Shown here piece by piece: positions 55,220 through 63,821 of a stretch of DNA of 64,000 nt. Location of the stretch: NCBI GenBank assembly GCA_963726105.1, contig CAVSBJ010000011.1, forward strand, positions 1 through 64,000. Direction: 5' to 3'. How positions within the stretch are numbered: the stretch's first letter is position 1; every line of letters starts with the position of its first letter. The stretch comes from Roseiarcus sp963726105 (GTDB lineage: Bacteria; Pseudomonadota; Alphaproteobacteria; Rhizobiales; Beijerinckiaceae). Position numbers and translations under genes: made by a program. The notes under the pieces were generated by a model. It had not been told where the DNA came from. It did no database searches and saw only the letters and a list, made by a program, of their open reading frames with translations.

Positions 55220-55290
55220 CTGTCATGCCCGCGAAAGCGGGCATCCAGCGACGTTTTGACCGGACTTTGGATTCCCGCTTGCGCGGGACT
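55220..55290. repeat. REP-like repeat, family 3, two GC hairpins
   Basis: The first hairpin is TGCCCGCGAAAGCGGGCA (55226-55243, GAAA loop) and the second is TCCCGCTTGCGCGGGA (55273-55288), separated by about 30 bp. It lies about 80 bp beyond parB and could also aid transcription termination there. No other gene is supported in 55150-55480. Confidence 0.75.
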
Positions 55291-55480
55291 CTCACAGTGA
55301 CGGGGTACAATTCCATCTCGAAAGCGCGCGCCGCGCGAGGCGCCCAGGCTTAAGGCGCGGATCCGAAAAGGCTTTCTTCACAACCTGACATGACGTAGCA
55401 AGCTGATAGAGCTGGCTTCGCGCTCGCGCCTTGGCGTTGAGAAAGCCCCAGGTTTCGATGCCGCTCGAGCAGGAGGGGAC

Positions 55481-56167
55481 ATGCCCAGGATGGAGGAAGA
55501 CGTCGTCTTTTCGAATCTCCGCGACAAGCTGTTCACGGCCGTCGTTGGCGATGTGCTCGATACGATGGGATATCGGCGCCAATTCCTGCCGCAAGCCATC
55601 CAGCCGCTCGCGCCCGACATGAAGGTGATCGGGCGGGCCATGCCTGTGCTCGAGGCGGACGTCTTCGAGGAAGGCGCTCGGTCGCCCGGCGCCGTCGGCT
55701 CGAAGCCGTTCGGGCTGATGCTGGAGGCGCTCGACGATCTTCGCCCGAACGAGGTCTATGTCGCCACCGGCGGGTCGTTTCGCTACGCGTTCTGGGGCGA
55801 GTTGATGTCGACCCGCGCCCGTTGCCTGCGGGCCGCCGGCGCGGTTCTTAATGGATTCGTTCGCGATGCGGCTGGGATCGAGGCGCTCGGCTTTCCGACC
55901 TTCAGCCGTGGATTATACGCGCAAGACCAGGGGCCGCGCGGCAAAGTCATCGACTTTCGCGTAAGCATTGAAATCGAAGGGGTCCGGATCGCGCCCGGCG
56001 ATCTCATCTTCGGCGACCGCGAGGGCGTTCTGATCATTCCGTTCCTGGTGGCGGCCGACGCGATCCAGGCGGCCCTGGAAAAGGCGTCGACGGAAAACCG
56101 GGTTGCGACCGCCATTCGGCACGGCATGGGCGCGCGGGAAGCGTTCGAGACCTTCGGCGTCCTGTGA
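55481..56167 (+). CDS. RraA-family protein (aldolase/decarboxylase-like)
   Basis: This 228-residue protein has the RraA/4-hydroxy-4-methyl-2-oxoglutarate aldolase fold. Visible signatures are TAVVGDVLDTMGYRRQFLPQ, FWGELMSTRARCLRAAGAVL followed by NGFVRDAAGIEALGFPTFSR with the substrate-binding Arg-Asp, and IAPGDLIFGDREGVLIIPF. Members either hydrolyse keto acids or regulate RNase E; the version here resembles the metabolic branch. It is followed by a gene-poor stretch, then the liv cluster on the opposite strand. Confidence 0.82.
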   Translation: MPRMEEDVVFSNLRDKLFTAVVGDVLDTMGYRRQFLPQAIQPLAPDMKVIGRAMPVLEADVFEEGARSPGAVGSKPFGLMLEALDDLRPNEVYVATGGSFRYAFWGELMSTRARCLRAAGAVLNGFVRDAAGIEALGFPTFSRGLYAQDQGPRGKVIDFRVSIEIEGVRIAPGDLIFGDREGVLIIPFLVAADAIQAALEKASTENRVATAIRHGMGAREAFETFGVL

Positions 56168-56717
56168 TCCGCTCACCGCGAGCCTCTCACGCCCGAACCG
56201 GCGGGAGGGCCCGCCCCGGGTTGAGTTATGGACGTCCCGAGAAGAGGAGGGGCGCACTCGGGACGGAACCGCTCCGAGCTCCCGCGAGGATCGTGCCGGA
56301 GCGCGCCATGCGGTCACTGGAGAGGATCCCAATATTAAAAGTGGCCGCTACAAGAGTGTAAATTTGGCGCAGCGAAGCTCAATGAAAATGCAGAACGGCC
56401 CTGGCCTTCCTCGGTCTGGTCCCAGCGGAACGCTCGATCAGCGGTACGGTCCGACGTCGAAGGACGCTGAACGGCGGCGGGGGGGGCCCTTATTTTCTGG
56501 ATGACGGAACAGTCACGACCGCTCTTGTAGCGTTACCTGTTGATAGGGACCTTTTCAGATTGCACCTTTGATCCAGTTTGGCGGTTCGGGTTTGTCGTCC
56601 CAGGCTCCGAGAGCGCGGCGCCATCCGAGATCGTTTGGCAGGTTCTTGGCACGCCGACGAGATTGTTCAACTCCTTGGCGGCCGAAGGACTCGCAGGCAA
56701 ATCGGGGAGGAGCGGAA
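56168..56717. other. Intergenic stretch with no recognisable gene
   Basis: I see no coding frame with recognisable motifs. Around 56473-56482 a run of ten Gs (ggcggcgggggggg-type) and mixed sequence suggest old decayed DNA. The possibility of a small fragment of a transposase around 56540-56715 on the minus strand was considered, but no match was clear. Confidence 0.35.
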
Positions 56718-57422
56718 TCAGGCGCCGAGATAGGCCGCCTTCACCTGCGGATTTTCGAGGAGCTCCCTGCCGGTTCCGGCCAACGCCAGACGTCCCTGCT
56801 CAATTACATAGGACCTGTCCGACAGCTCCAACGCGGCGAAAGCGTTTTGCTCGACCATGATGATCGTGGCACCCCCGGCCTGGATGCTTTTGATCACGTC
56901 GAAGACGCGATCGATGATGTTCGGCGCGAGACCCAGCGAGGGTTCGTCAAACATGACGAGCCTTGGGCGCGACATGAGCGCTCGCGCAATCGCCAGCATC
57001 TGTTGCTCGCCTCCTGACAAGGTGCCGGCCATCTGCATCCGGCGGTCGTAGAGGATCGGGAAGCGGTCGAAGAACTTGGCCATGTCGGCTGCGGCCTCCC
57101 GCGAATCACGGCGCAGATGGCAACCCATCTGCAAATTCTCGACCACGGTCATGAACGGGAAGACGCGCCGACCCTCGGGACAATGGGCGACGCCCAGCTG
57201 CAGAATACGACGGGCGGAGGCGCCCGTGATGTCCTCTCCCTCGAAGATCAGCCGGCCGCCGGCCGGCGCCATAAGCCCCGAGATCGCCTTGAGCGTCGTG
57301 GTCTTGCCGGCGCCGTTGGCCCCGATCAGCGTGACGAGTTCGCCTTGGTGAACTTCGAGCGAAAGCTCGCTGACCGCGGTGACCTTACCATAGCGGCAGG
57401 TCAAGCCCTCAACCTTCAGCAC
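56718..57422 (-). CDS. livF: Branched-chain-amino-acid-type ABC transporter ATPase LivF
   Basis: This 234-residue ATPase of the HAAT family has Walker A IGANGAGKTTTLKAISG, signature LSGGEQQMLAIARAL and Walker B RLVMFDEPSLGLAP. The last residues NPQVKAAYLGA match LivF proteins. It is the last gene of the leftward operon livK-livH-livM-livG-livF. The start overlaps the end of livG by 14 bp. Confidence 0.93.
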   Translation of the reverse strand: MLKVEGLTCRYGKVTAVSELSLEVHQGELVTLIGANGAGKTTTLKAISGLMAPAGGRLIFEGEDITGASARRILQLGVAHCPEGRRVFPFMTVVENLQMGCHLRRDSREAAADMAKFFDRFPILYDRRMQMAGTLSGGEQQMLAIARALMSRPRLVMFDEPSLGLAPNIIDRVFDVIKSIQAGGATIIMVEQNAFAALELSDRSYVIEQGRLALAGTGRELLENPQVKAAYLGA

Positions 57423-58200
57423 AAGCGCGCCTTTCGCCTAAATAAGCGCGGATGACGTCCGGATGGCGCTGGATCTCCGCCGGTGGGCCATCGGCAATAA
57501 TGCGGCCCTGATTGAGACACACGACGCGATCCGAAATACGCATCACCATCTTCATGTCGTGCTCTACGAGAAGAATCGTGACGCCGCGGGCGCTGATCCG
57601 GGCGAGGGTCTCCATGAAGCCCGCCGTCTCCACGGCGTTCATGCCGGCCACCGGCTCATCCAATAGAAGCAGTGTCGGCCCCGCAGCTAGGGCCACCGCG
57701 ACTTCGAGCCGTCGCAACTCGCCATAGGCGAGGGAGGAAGCAAGTTCGTCCTTGCGCAATTCAATTCCAACGAAACGCAGCACCTCTCTGGCCTTGTCGA
57801 CCAGACGTCTTTCCTCTCGCGCGACCGAGGGGAGGCCGAGGATAATGGCGAGAGGATGCTCACGCGACTGCAAATGCAGGCCGATAAGAATGTTGTCGAG
57901 CACAGACCGTCCGGCGAAAACGCTCGTTTTCTGGAAGGTGCGCACGACGCCGAGCGCCGCAATACGGCTTGGTTTGAGGCCGTTGAGGCGCACGCGGCGA
58001 TAGACGATGTCGCCCGCGGCGGCTGGCAGATAGCCGGTGATGGCGTTGAAGGCTGAAGTCTTGCCGGCGCCGTTCGGACCAATCAGCGAGAGCGTTTCGC
58101 CTTCCCGAACGTCGAAGGTCATGCTCTCGACGGCGGTAACGCCGCCGAACCGGATCGACAATTGATCGACCGAGAGCGCCACGGTCGGAGTTCCATTCAT
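57409..58200 (-). CDS. livG: Branched-chain-amino-acid-type ABC transporter ATPase LivG
   Basis: This 263-residue ATPase has Walker A IGPNGAGKTSAFNAITGYL, signature LAYGELRRLEVAVALAA (a Gly-Glu variant of the usual YGxQRR) and Walker B LLLLDEPVAGMN. The LivG-specific end DVIRAYLGER is present. Start 58200 (MNGTPTVALSVDQL) overlaps the livM stop by 4 bp; a longer upstream frame overlaps livM and is rejected. Confidence 0.93.
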   Translation of the reverse strand: MNGTPTVALSVDQLSIRFGGVTAVESMTFDVREGETLSLIGPNGAGKTSAFNAITGYLPAAAGDIVYRRVRLNGLKPSRIAALGVVRTFQKTSVFAGRSVLDNILIGLHLQSREHPLAIILGLPSVAREERRLVDKAREVLRFVGIELRKDELASSLAYGELRRLEVAVALAAGPTLLLLDEPVAGMNAVETAGFMETLARISARGVTILLVEHDMKMVMRISDRVVCLNQGRIIADGPPAEIQRHPDVIRAYLGERRACAEG

Positions 58201-59243
58201 CGCGCGGCCTGGCTCGCGCCGGCGTCCGACGGTTGCGCCGGCTTGGCGCCTGCGCCGCCCCGCTCGTTCCACAAGCGCGCGAGCGCCGGGACGATGCCGC
58301 TTGGCAGGATCGAAACAATCACGATCATCAGCACGCCGTAAGCGACCCACTGCAGCTCGGGCCGGATCTGCAACGAGCGCAACGCCTCCGGCAGAAGGCC
58401 GAAAATAACGCCGCCCACAATCGGGCCCGCGAGCGTGCCTTTGCCGCCCACGATGACCATGATCACCATCGTAACGGTATAGATGAACAGGAATATGTTC
58501 GGATCGACAATCTGAACGTACTGCGCATAGAGCGCCCCCGCCATCCCGGCGATTGCAGCCGACACGACGGCCGACAACACGAGATAGCGCGTCACCTCGA
58601 TCCCGACTGAGGTCGCGAGCGGCTCGTTCTCCCGCAGCGCAATCATCGCGCGTCCGGCCCGCGAATACACAAGCCGCGCAATGACGACATAAGCGACGAG
58701 CGCCGCCACGAGGACGAGATAATAGTTGGGGACCTTGCCGATGAAGGAGAACTCAAACAGGCCAGGAATCGACAGGGTGAGCGGCGGGATGTTGTTGAGC
58801 GCCATCGGGCCCTGGGTCAGTTCGTCCCAGTTCAGCGCGACGAGCCGCACGACTTCCGCGAAGCTGATGGTGACGATTACGAAATAGGCGCCGCGCACCT
58901 TGAAGGAGATCCGGCCGATCGCCCAACCGCAGAAGCCGGAGATTGCGATCGCCCATAGCATCGCGAGCCAGACAGGTTGCGGATCCAGCGTCACCAGCCA
59001 GTCTGGCGTAAGATGGACCGCGAAGCCGAGCGACACCAGCGAAGACACGTACGCGCCAATACCGAAAAAGGCGACGTGGCCGAGGCTGAGCTGTCCGGTG
59101 TAGCCAAGCAAAAGATTGAGGCTCATCGCCGCGATCGTGAAGATGCCGGTGATGATCAGGACGTGCAAAATGTACAGGTTGCCGACCCAAAGCGGGATTG
59201 AAAACAGGAAGGCCAGGAATGCCCCGGTCGCGAGGCGCTTCAT
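58197..59243 (-). CDS. livM: Branched-chain-amino-acid-type ABC transporter permease LivM
   Basis: This 348-residue permease has about eight to ten membrane helices, with the motif LNLLLGYTGQLSLGHVAFFG near the start and the BPD_transp_2 core SAAIAGMAGALYAQYVQIVD followed by GGKGTLAGPIVGGVIFG. The C-terminal ~25 residues are Gly/Ala-rich. Its start overlaps the livH stop by 4 bp (59240-59243). Confidence 0.92.
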   Translation of the reverse strand: MKRLATGAFLAFLFSIPLWVGNLYILHVLIITGIFTIAAMSLNLLLGYTGQLSLGHVAFFGIGAYVSSLVSLGFAVHLTPDWLVTLDPQPVWLAMLWAIAISGFCGWAIGRISFKVRGAYFVIVTISFAEVVRLVALNWDELTQGPMALNNIPPLTLSIPGLFEFSFIGKVPNYYLVLVAALVAYVVIARLVYSRAGRAMIALRENEPLATSVGIEVTRYLVLSAVVSAAIAGMAGALYAQYVQIVDPNIFLFIYTVTMVIMVIVGGKGTLAGPIVGGVIFGLLPEALRSLQIRPELQWVAYGVLMIVIVSILPSGIVPALARLWNERGGAGAKPAQPSDAGASQAAR

Positions 59244-60112
59244 CCGATCCGTTCCTTGCGGCTGAACAATCCCGTCGGACGGACGATCAGAACGAGAATG
59301 ATAAGCAGAAAACCCATGGCGTCACGATAACCCGATGACACATAACCGGCGCCCATCTCCTCGATAAAGGCAAGCAGGAAGCCTCCAATGGTGGCGCCGG
59401 CGATGCTGCCCAATCCTCCGAGAATGACCACGGCGAAGGCTTTGAGGGCAGCGAGATCGCCCATTCCGGGCGTCACCACGAAGATCGGGCCGAGCAGCGC
59501 CCCGGCCGCAGCCGCAAGCCCGGAGCCGAGTGCGAAGGTCGACAGGTAGACCCTGTCGATATCGACGCCCATCAGCCGAGCGGCATCGCTGTCTTGAAAG
59601 GTCGCGCGCATTGCGCGGCCGAGACGGGTGCGGTCGACGAGCGCGTAAGCGCCCGCGATCAGCGCGAGGGCGACACCGAACACGAACAGTCGACTCCAGG
59701 CGACCGAAAGCCCTCCCAGCACCAACGGAGCCGAGGGGAAGGGCGTGTTGATCGACTTGGCCACGCCCGACCATGCAAGCTGCTCGAGGTTTTGCATGGC
59801 GATCCAGGCGCCGATCATCACCAGCATCGTGGTGTCAATGTCCGCGCCGCGCAGCTTACGCAGCAGGAGAAACTCGATCACCGCGCCCAGCGCAATGCCA
59901 AGCGCCATCGCTAGCGCCAGGGACAGAAAGAAATTGAGATGCAACAGCATCACGAACATGAACATCATGTAGGCGCCGAAGCTGTAGAGCTCGCCATGCG
60001 TGAAGTTCACCACCCGCATGATGCCGAAGATCAGGGTCAAGCCGATGCCGAGCAGTGCGTAGATGCCGCCGAGCATGAGCGCGTTCAGGCAATGTTGGAG
60101 GAATTCATCCAC
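59240..60112 (-). CDS. livH: Branched-chain-amino-acid-type ABC transporter permease LivH
   Basis: This 290-residue permease has about eight membrane helices. Conserved words are ALLGIGLTLIFGIMRVVNFT and HGELYSFGAYMMFM, then the coupling loop RTRLGRAMRATFQDSDAARL and ILGGLGSIAGATIGGFLLAF. It lies 149 bp downstream of the binding protein gene. Confidence 0.92.
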   Translation of the reverse strand: MDEFLQHCLNALMLGGIYALLGIGLTLIFGIMRVVNFTHGELYSFGAYMMFMFVMLLHLNFFLSLALAMALGIALGAVIEFLLLRKLRGADIDTTMLVMIGAWIAMQNLEQLAWSGVAKSINTPFPSAPLVLGGLSVAWSRLFVFGVALALIAGAYALVDRTRLGRAMRATFQDSDAARLMGVDIDRVYLSTFALGSGLAAAAGALLGPIFVVTPGMGDLAALKAFAVVILGGLGSIAGATIGGFLLAFIEEMGAGYVSSGYRDAMGFLLIILVLIVRPTGLFSRKERIG

Positions 60113-60261
60113 GCCGGCGTCACTCGAAACTGCAACCTGATCGACAGCCGTCCTTGGCCCGGCGGGAGCGCTCCGCGAGGTTTCGCGCAGCGCCGCAGAT
60201 CGCCCGCGAGACTTCGTACGGCCTCGACGACGACAGCGCTTTTACGGCTGGGCGGCGGCCG

Positions 60262-61416
60262 CTATTGTTTGACGACCTTGCCGCCGTCGATCTCCACCAG
60301 GTAGACGCTGGGCACACTCTGCCCGCTTTCCTTGCCCGCGGGCCCCTGCTTGATAAATGCGATGTCGCCGTTGACGCCCTTCACCTTGACGCCCCACAGC
60401 GCCTTGGTGATTGAATCCGCGTCCGTCTTGCCGCCGGCGTCCTTGATCGCGGCGGCGATGGTGTTGACTCCGTCCCATCCACGGAAGCCTTCCGTCAGGC
60501 CTCCGACGTCATATTTGGCCGCTTTCCAGGCTTCCATGAAGGCTTTGGCCGCCTCGGGATTCTTCAGCGCGTCCGGGAACCAGGGCGTGAAGAAGACCAG
60601 ATGGTAGGAACCATTGGCGGCGTCGCCAGCCTGCTCGATGAGCTGGTCAGGCGAGACGGAACCGCCTGTCGTGATAATGCGGGCGGTCACTTGCTGATCC
60701 TTGGCCTGCTTGAGGATCAAGGTCAGCTGCTTGACGTCCGTGGTGACGAAGATCGTATCGCCGCCGGAAGCCTTGATCTTGGCAAGTTGCGCCGACAAGT
60801 CGGTCGCGTCTTCGCCCATGGTCTCGGTAGCGCCGATCGCCACCCCGTTCGCCTTCAGCATCTTGGTGAACTCCGTCATGGAGCCCTTGCCGAAATCATC
60901 GTTCGTCGCCAGGAAATCGGCTTTCTTGATGCCCATTGACTTGATCAGCGGAGCGAAGGCCTTGGCCTCCATCTCCGAGGTCGGGCTGATGCGGAAGATG
61001 TAAGGATTGCCCGAAGTGGTGATCTTGCCCGATGAGGACGTCTCCACCACCATCGGCACCTTATATTCTTGAAGCTTGGGCATCACGGCGAGTGTGAGCG
61101 ATGAACCCCAGGCGCCGAGCATGACAGGGACCTTGTCCTGGACAATCAGACGCTCGGCGGTAGCAGCCGCCTCGGTCGGGTTTGACTTGTTGTCCTCGAT
61201 GACGAGTTCGATCTGCCTGCCGTCCACTCCGCCAGCCTTGTTTATGGCCTCCGCGGCAAGCTTGGCGCCCTGCGCCACATAGTTGCCGTCGGCGGCGAAG
61301 GCCCCCGTGAGAGGCTGCGTGACGCCAATCTTGACGGCGTCGGCAGCTGAAGCGGCGCCCGTCAGCACGACAGCGCCGGCCGCATAGAGCAGCGCTTTAA
61401 GAAAACTCCGATGCAT
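60262..61416 (-). CDS. livK: Branched-chain-amino-acid-type ABC transporter binding protein (LivK-like)
   Basis: This 384-residue periplasmic protein has a signal peptide (FLKALLYAAGAVVLTGAASA) and a Peripla_BP_6 fold (VKIGVTQPLTGAFAADGNYV, ELVIEDNKSNPTEAAATAER, PVMLGAWGSSLTLAVMPKLQ). The HAAT family also moves amides, urea or aromatic acids, so the ligand is uncertain. The adjacent oxidoreductase genes raise the possibility of an N-heterocyclic or aromatic ligand. The ATG at 61416 is the first of a leftward operon. Confidence 0.9.
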   Translation of the reverse strand: MHRSFLKALLYAAGAVVLTGAASAADAVKIGVTQPLTGAFAADGNYVAQGAKLAAEAINKAGGVDGRQIELVIEDNKSNPTEAAATAERLIVQDKVPVMLGAWGSSLTLAVMPKLQEYKVPMVVETSSSGKITTSGNPYIFRISPTSEMEAKAFAPLIKSMGIKKADFLATNDDFGKGSMTEFTKMLKANGVAIGATETMGEDATDLSAQLAKIKASGGDTIFVTTDVKQLTLILKQAKDQQVTARIITTGGSVSPDQLIEQAGDAANGSYHLVFFTPWFPDALKNPEAAKAFMEAWKAAKYDVGGLTEGFRGWDGVNTIAAAIKDAGGKTDADSITKALWGVKVKGVNGDIAFIKQGPAGKESGQSVPSVYLVEIDGGKVVKQ

Positions 61417-61718
61417 GAACCCTCTCCCTTATTTCTTTATTCTCGCCTCACGGCTTGCAACGCCTCGTTGCGCCAAACCTTGCTCTTCCGCCCTATCGCG
61501 CCCTCGCCCAAGGAGGGAGGGGCGCAGGAATCCCGAACGTTCCACAAGTCACACTATCTTGCTATCCTTAGTACCACTATCATCCAGATTATTCGTTCGA
61601 TCAATAGCAAATGGGGCCAGCACGCCGGCCCCTCGCGTTGGACGATCCGATCGATTTTGGGGGAATTCTTTTCTCGAGCCGCGTTGTCGATGCACGTCAT
61701 GCGCATCACGAGCAAGAG
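61417..61718. other. Intergenic region between GntR gene and liv operon
   Basis: No gene is supported. It should hold the liv promoter and possibly GntR binding sites; AT-rich sequence is seen at 61550-61615. Words such as TAGTACCACTA (61569-61579) are near-palindromic and could be an operator. Confidence 0.35.
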
Positions 61719-62552
61719 CTACGTCTGCGACCCTGGGTGGTCTGGCTTGATCGAAAGGCCGGTTTCGGCCGCCTTAACCGCGGCAGCGGCGGGGGCCTTC
61801 ACGCGGGGAGGCGGGCTGTGCCTAAGCAGATCGCTGCGCAAGACGAAGCAGTTCTTGAGGTAGTGGATGTCGGCGACGTATATCGCAATGTCGTTGTCGT
61901 CGAGGACGGTGAGTTGGCAGTCGGCCGTCGGTTCGCCGAGCCCGATCTCAAGCAGGTCGGCCGTTTCGGGATCAGCGACGCCGATCGTGAACCTTTGATA
62001 GGCGTGGGTGATAACCACGTCCTCCATCTCGACGATTTTCGGCAGCGCGGCTGAGCGTGTGAATCGCTTGCTGTCCCGCACGAACAGCTTCTGATCGAGG
62101 TGCAGGTTGACGACCGAAAAAGGCTTGCCGCTGTTGAACTGGACGCTTCTAAGGAAGGTGTAGGCGTTCGCGAGATTCCCCTCGCCGGGGATGAGGACCG
62201 GCGGCTCGGCGTCGCGCTGAATGAAGACGCGCTTCAGCACGTTGTTTCGGATCGACTCGACCAAGGAATCAAAATCCGTCGCAAGGTCGAGCCAACGATT
62301 GTTCACCGCTTTGCCAGAAACGAAAGTGCCCCTGCCTTGTTGCGCCTGTAAGAGACCCTCGGCGCGCAAGAGTTCGATCGCTTGGCGAATCGTCACCCGC
62401 GCCAAGCTGAATTCCTCCTCCAGCTCTTCGAGAGTCGATATCTGCTCGCCTTCGGCCCAATAGCCGGAATTGATGCGCTGACGCATCACCGACGCGACCT
62501 GAAGATAAAGCGGCACGCGGCTACGGTCGTATATCGCGGAAAATTTCCCCAT
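61719..62552 (-). CDS. GntR-family regulator, HutC type with UTRA domain
   Basis: This 277-residue regulator has an N-terminal winged helix (VPLYLQVASVMRQRINSGYW, then EEFSLARVTIRQAIELLRAE) and a C-terminal UTRA ligand domain (FVSGKAVNNRWLDLATDFDS, FSVVNLHLDQKLFVRDSKRF). The start at 62552 (MGKFSAIYDRS) has GAAGG 4-6 nt upstream; 62573 is an alternative. It lies between the CoxS-like gene and the liv operon, all leftward, and probably senses the substrate of these genes. Confidence 0.88.
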   Translation of the reverse strand: MGKFSAIYDRSRVPLYLQVASVMRQRINSGYWAEGEQISTLEELEEEFSLARVTIRQAIELLRAEGLLQAQQGRGTFVSGKAVNNRWLDLATDFDSLVESIRNNVLKRVFIQRDAEPPVLIPGEGNLANAYTFLRSVQFNSGKPFSVVNLHLDQKLFVRDSKRFTRSAALPKIVEMEDVVITHAYQRFTIGVADPETADLLEIGLGEPTADCQLTVLDDNDIAIYVADIHYLKNCFVLRSDLLRHSPPPRVKAPAAAAVKAAETGLSIKPDHPGSQT

Positions 62553-62612
62553 CGGTCCTTCTCCATACGACAAGCAGCACGAGCGTTCCAGTTTGCCAAA
62601 GCCGCCAGCGCG

Positions 62613-63821
62613 TCAGGTGCGGCCGACGATCCTTTTGATGAGATCCTTCACCCTGCCGAGCAGCACGGTTGTGATCAGCGACCCTGCGTTGAGTTCTCGC
62701 ACCAAACGGGGCGCGGCGGCGTCGTCGCCGGCGGAAAGGCGCGCCTCAAGGTTTTTCGCAAACGCCGCCGTCAAGCGGCCTGCAATATCCTCGACCAGGC
62801 CCGAGCGGCCGAATTGCGCCAGCATCCCGGTAAGCGTGTAGCCAACATCGACGTCGACGCGGGAACCAGCGCCGCCCTCATCCAGCTTAACGGAGTACGC
62901 GACAATTCCGCGTGTCGCCGAGTTGCTGCGCGCGTCACGACCTGAACCTACGATCGCGCCACGTTGGGACGCCTGATCGCGAGTGATCTGCGCCGCGCCG
63001 CTGAACTCGGCCGAGATCGGGCCAACCTTGACCCTCATCTTGCCGTTGACAACGCCGTTCTCCTCTCCGCCATCGAGCGACGCGCCGGGCAGACAGGCGG
63101 CGACATCCTTGACGCGACCGAAGAACGCCCACACCTCGTCGACCGGATGAGCGATCACGAAGCTCTGCCGGAACTCGACCTGCGGCTTCCAATCGGAATC
63201 GATGCGGGCGGCGTCGGCTGCAGTGGCTCTCGGAGAGGCGTGGACGCTGGCGGGGGCAACCGCCGCGGCCGTGGCCGCGCGCATTTCGCCGGCGCCGCCC
63301 GATCCGGCTGGCCCCAGCCGCTCGCGGCCGCCTCGGGGGACGGCCGCGACGCCGCGTGCGCGACGCTCGGAAAGGACGCTCTGGACCGCACGCACGATCC
63401 CGACATAACCCGTGCATCGGCAGAGATTGCCGCTCATCGCGACGCGGATATCGTGCTCGCTCGGCGCGTCCATGCGCAGCACGATGTCGCGCGCCGAAAC
63501 AATCATGCCGGGCGTGCAATAGCCGCATTGCAAGGCATGATGAGCTGTGAAAGCCGCCCTCAGCTCGCGCGCAATTTCGTCCTCGTCGAGGCCTTCGATG
63601 GTGGTGACTTTGGCGTTTTCGCAAGCGACCGCGAAGGTGATGCAAGAGCGTATCGGCACATCGTCGACGAGGAGGGTGCAGGCGCCGCAGACGCCGTGCT
63701 CGCAGCCGACATGAGTGCCGGTCAGGTTGTGCGTCTCGCGCAGCAGGTCGGCGAGATGCGTGCGCGGCTCGACCTCCGCGCTCAGTACGCTGCCGTTGAC
63801 CGTCAGGCTGACCTTGGTCAT
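62613..63821 (-). CDS. Fused [2Fe-2S] subunit and CoxG-like domain of a xanthine-oxidase-family dehydrogenase
   Basis: This 402-residue protein is a natural fusion. Residues 1-150 are a small molybdo-hydroxylase iron-sulfur subunit: plant-type cluster GCEHGVCGACTLLVDDVPIR ending in SC, and the second cluster HALQCGYCTPGMIVSAR with MSGNLCRCTGYVGIV. A Pro/Ala linker (about 155-205) leads to a CoxG/SRPBCC domain (VEFRQSFVIAHPVDEVWAFF, VAACLPGASLDGGEENGVVN). CoxG proteins help membrane attachment and maturation of CO dehydrogenase. Its start overlaps the end of a FAD-subunit gene by one base. The large molybdopterin subunit is expected outside the window. Confidence 0.88.
   Translation of the reverse strand: MTKVSLTVNGSVLSAEVEPRTHLADLLRETHNLTGTHVGCEHGVCGACTLLVDDVPIRSCITFAVACENAKVTTIEGLDEDEIARELRAAFTAHHALQCGYCTPGMIVSARDIVLRMDAPSEHDIRVAMSGNLCRCTGYVGIVRAVQSVLSERRARGVAAVPRGGRERLGPAGSGGAGEMRAATAAAVAPASVHASPRATAADAARIDSDWKPQVEFRQSFVIAHPVDEVWAFFGRVKDVAACLPGASLDGGEENGVVNGKMRVKVGPISAEFSGAAQITRDQASQRGAIVGSGRDARSNSATRGIVAYSVKLDEGGAGSRVDVDVGYTLTGMLAQFGRSGLVEDIAGRLTAAFAKNLEARLSAGDDAAAPRLVRELNAGSLITTVLLGRVKDLIKRIVGRT

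Noticed and set aside
56540..56717. Possible transposase fragment before livF
   Set aside because: Translations give a GAWDDKPEPPNW-like phrase on the minus strand, but I could not tie it to any family.
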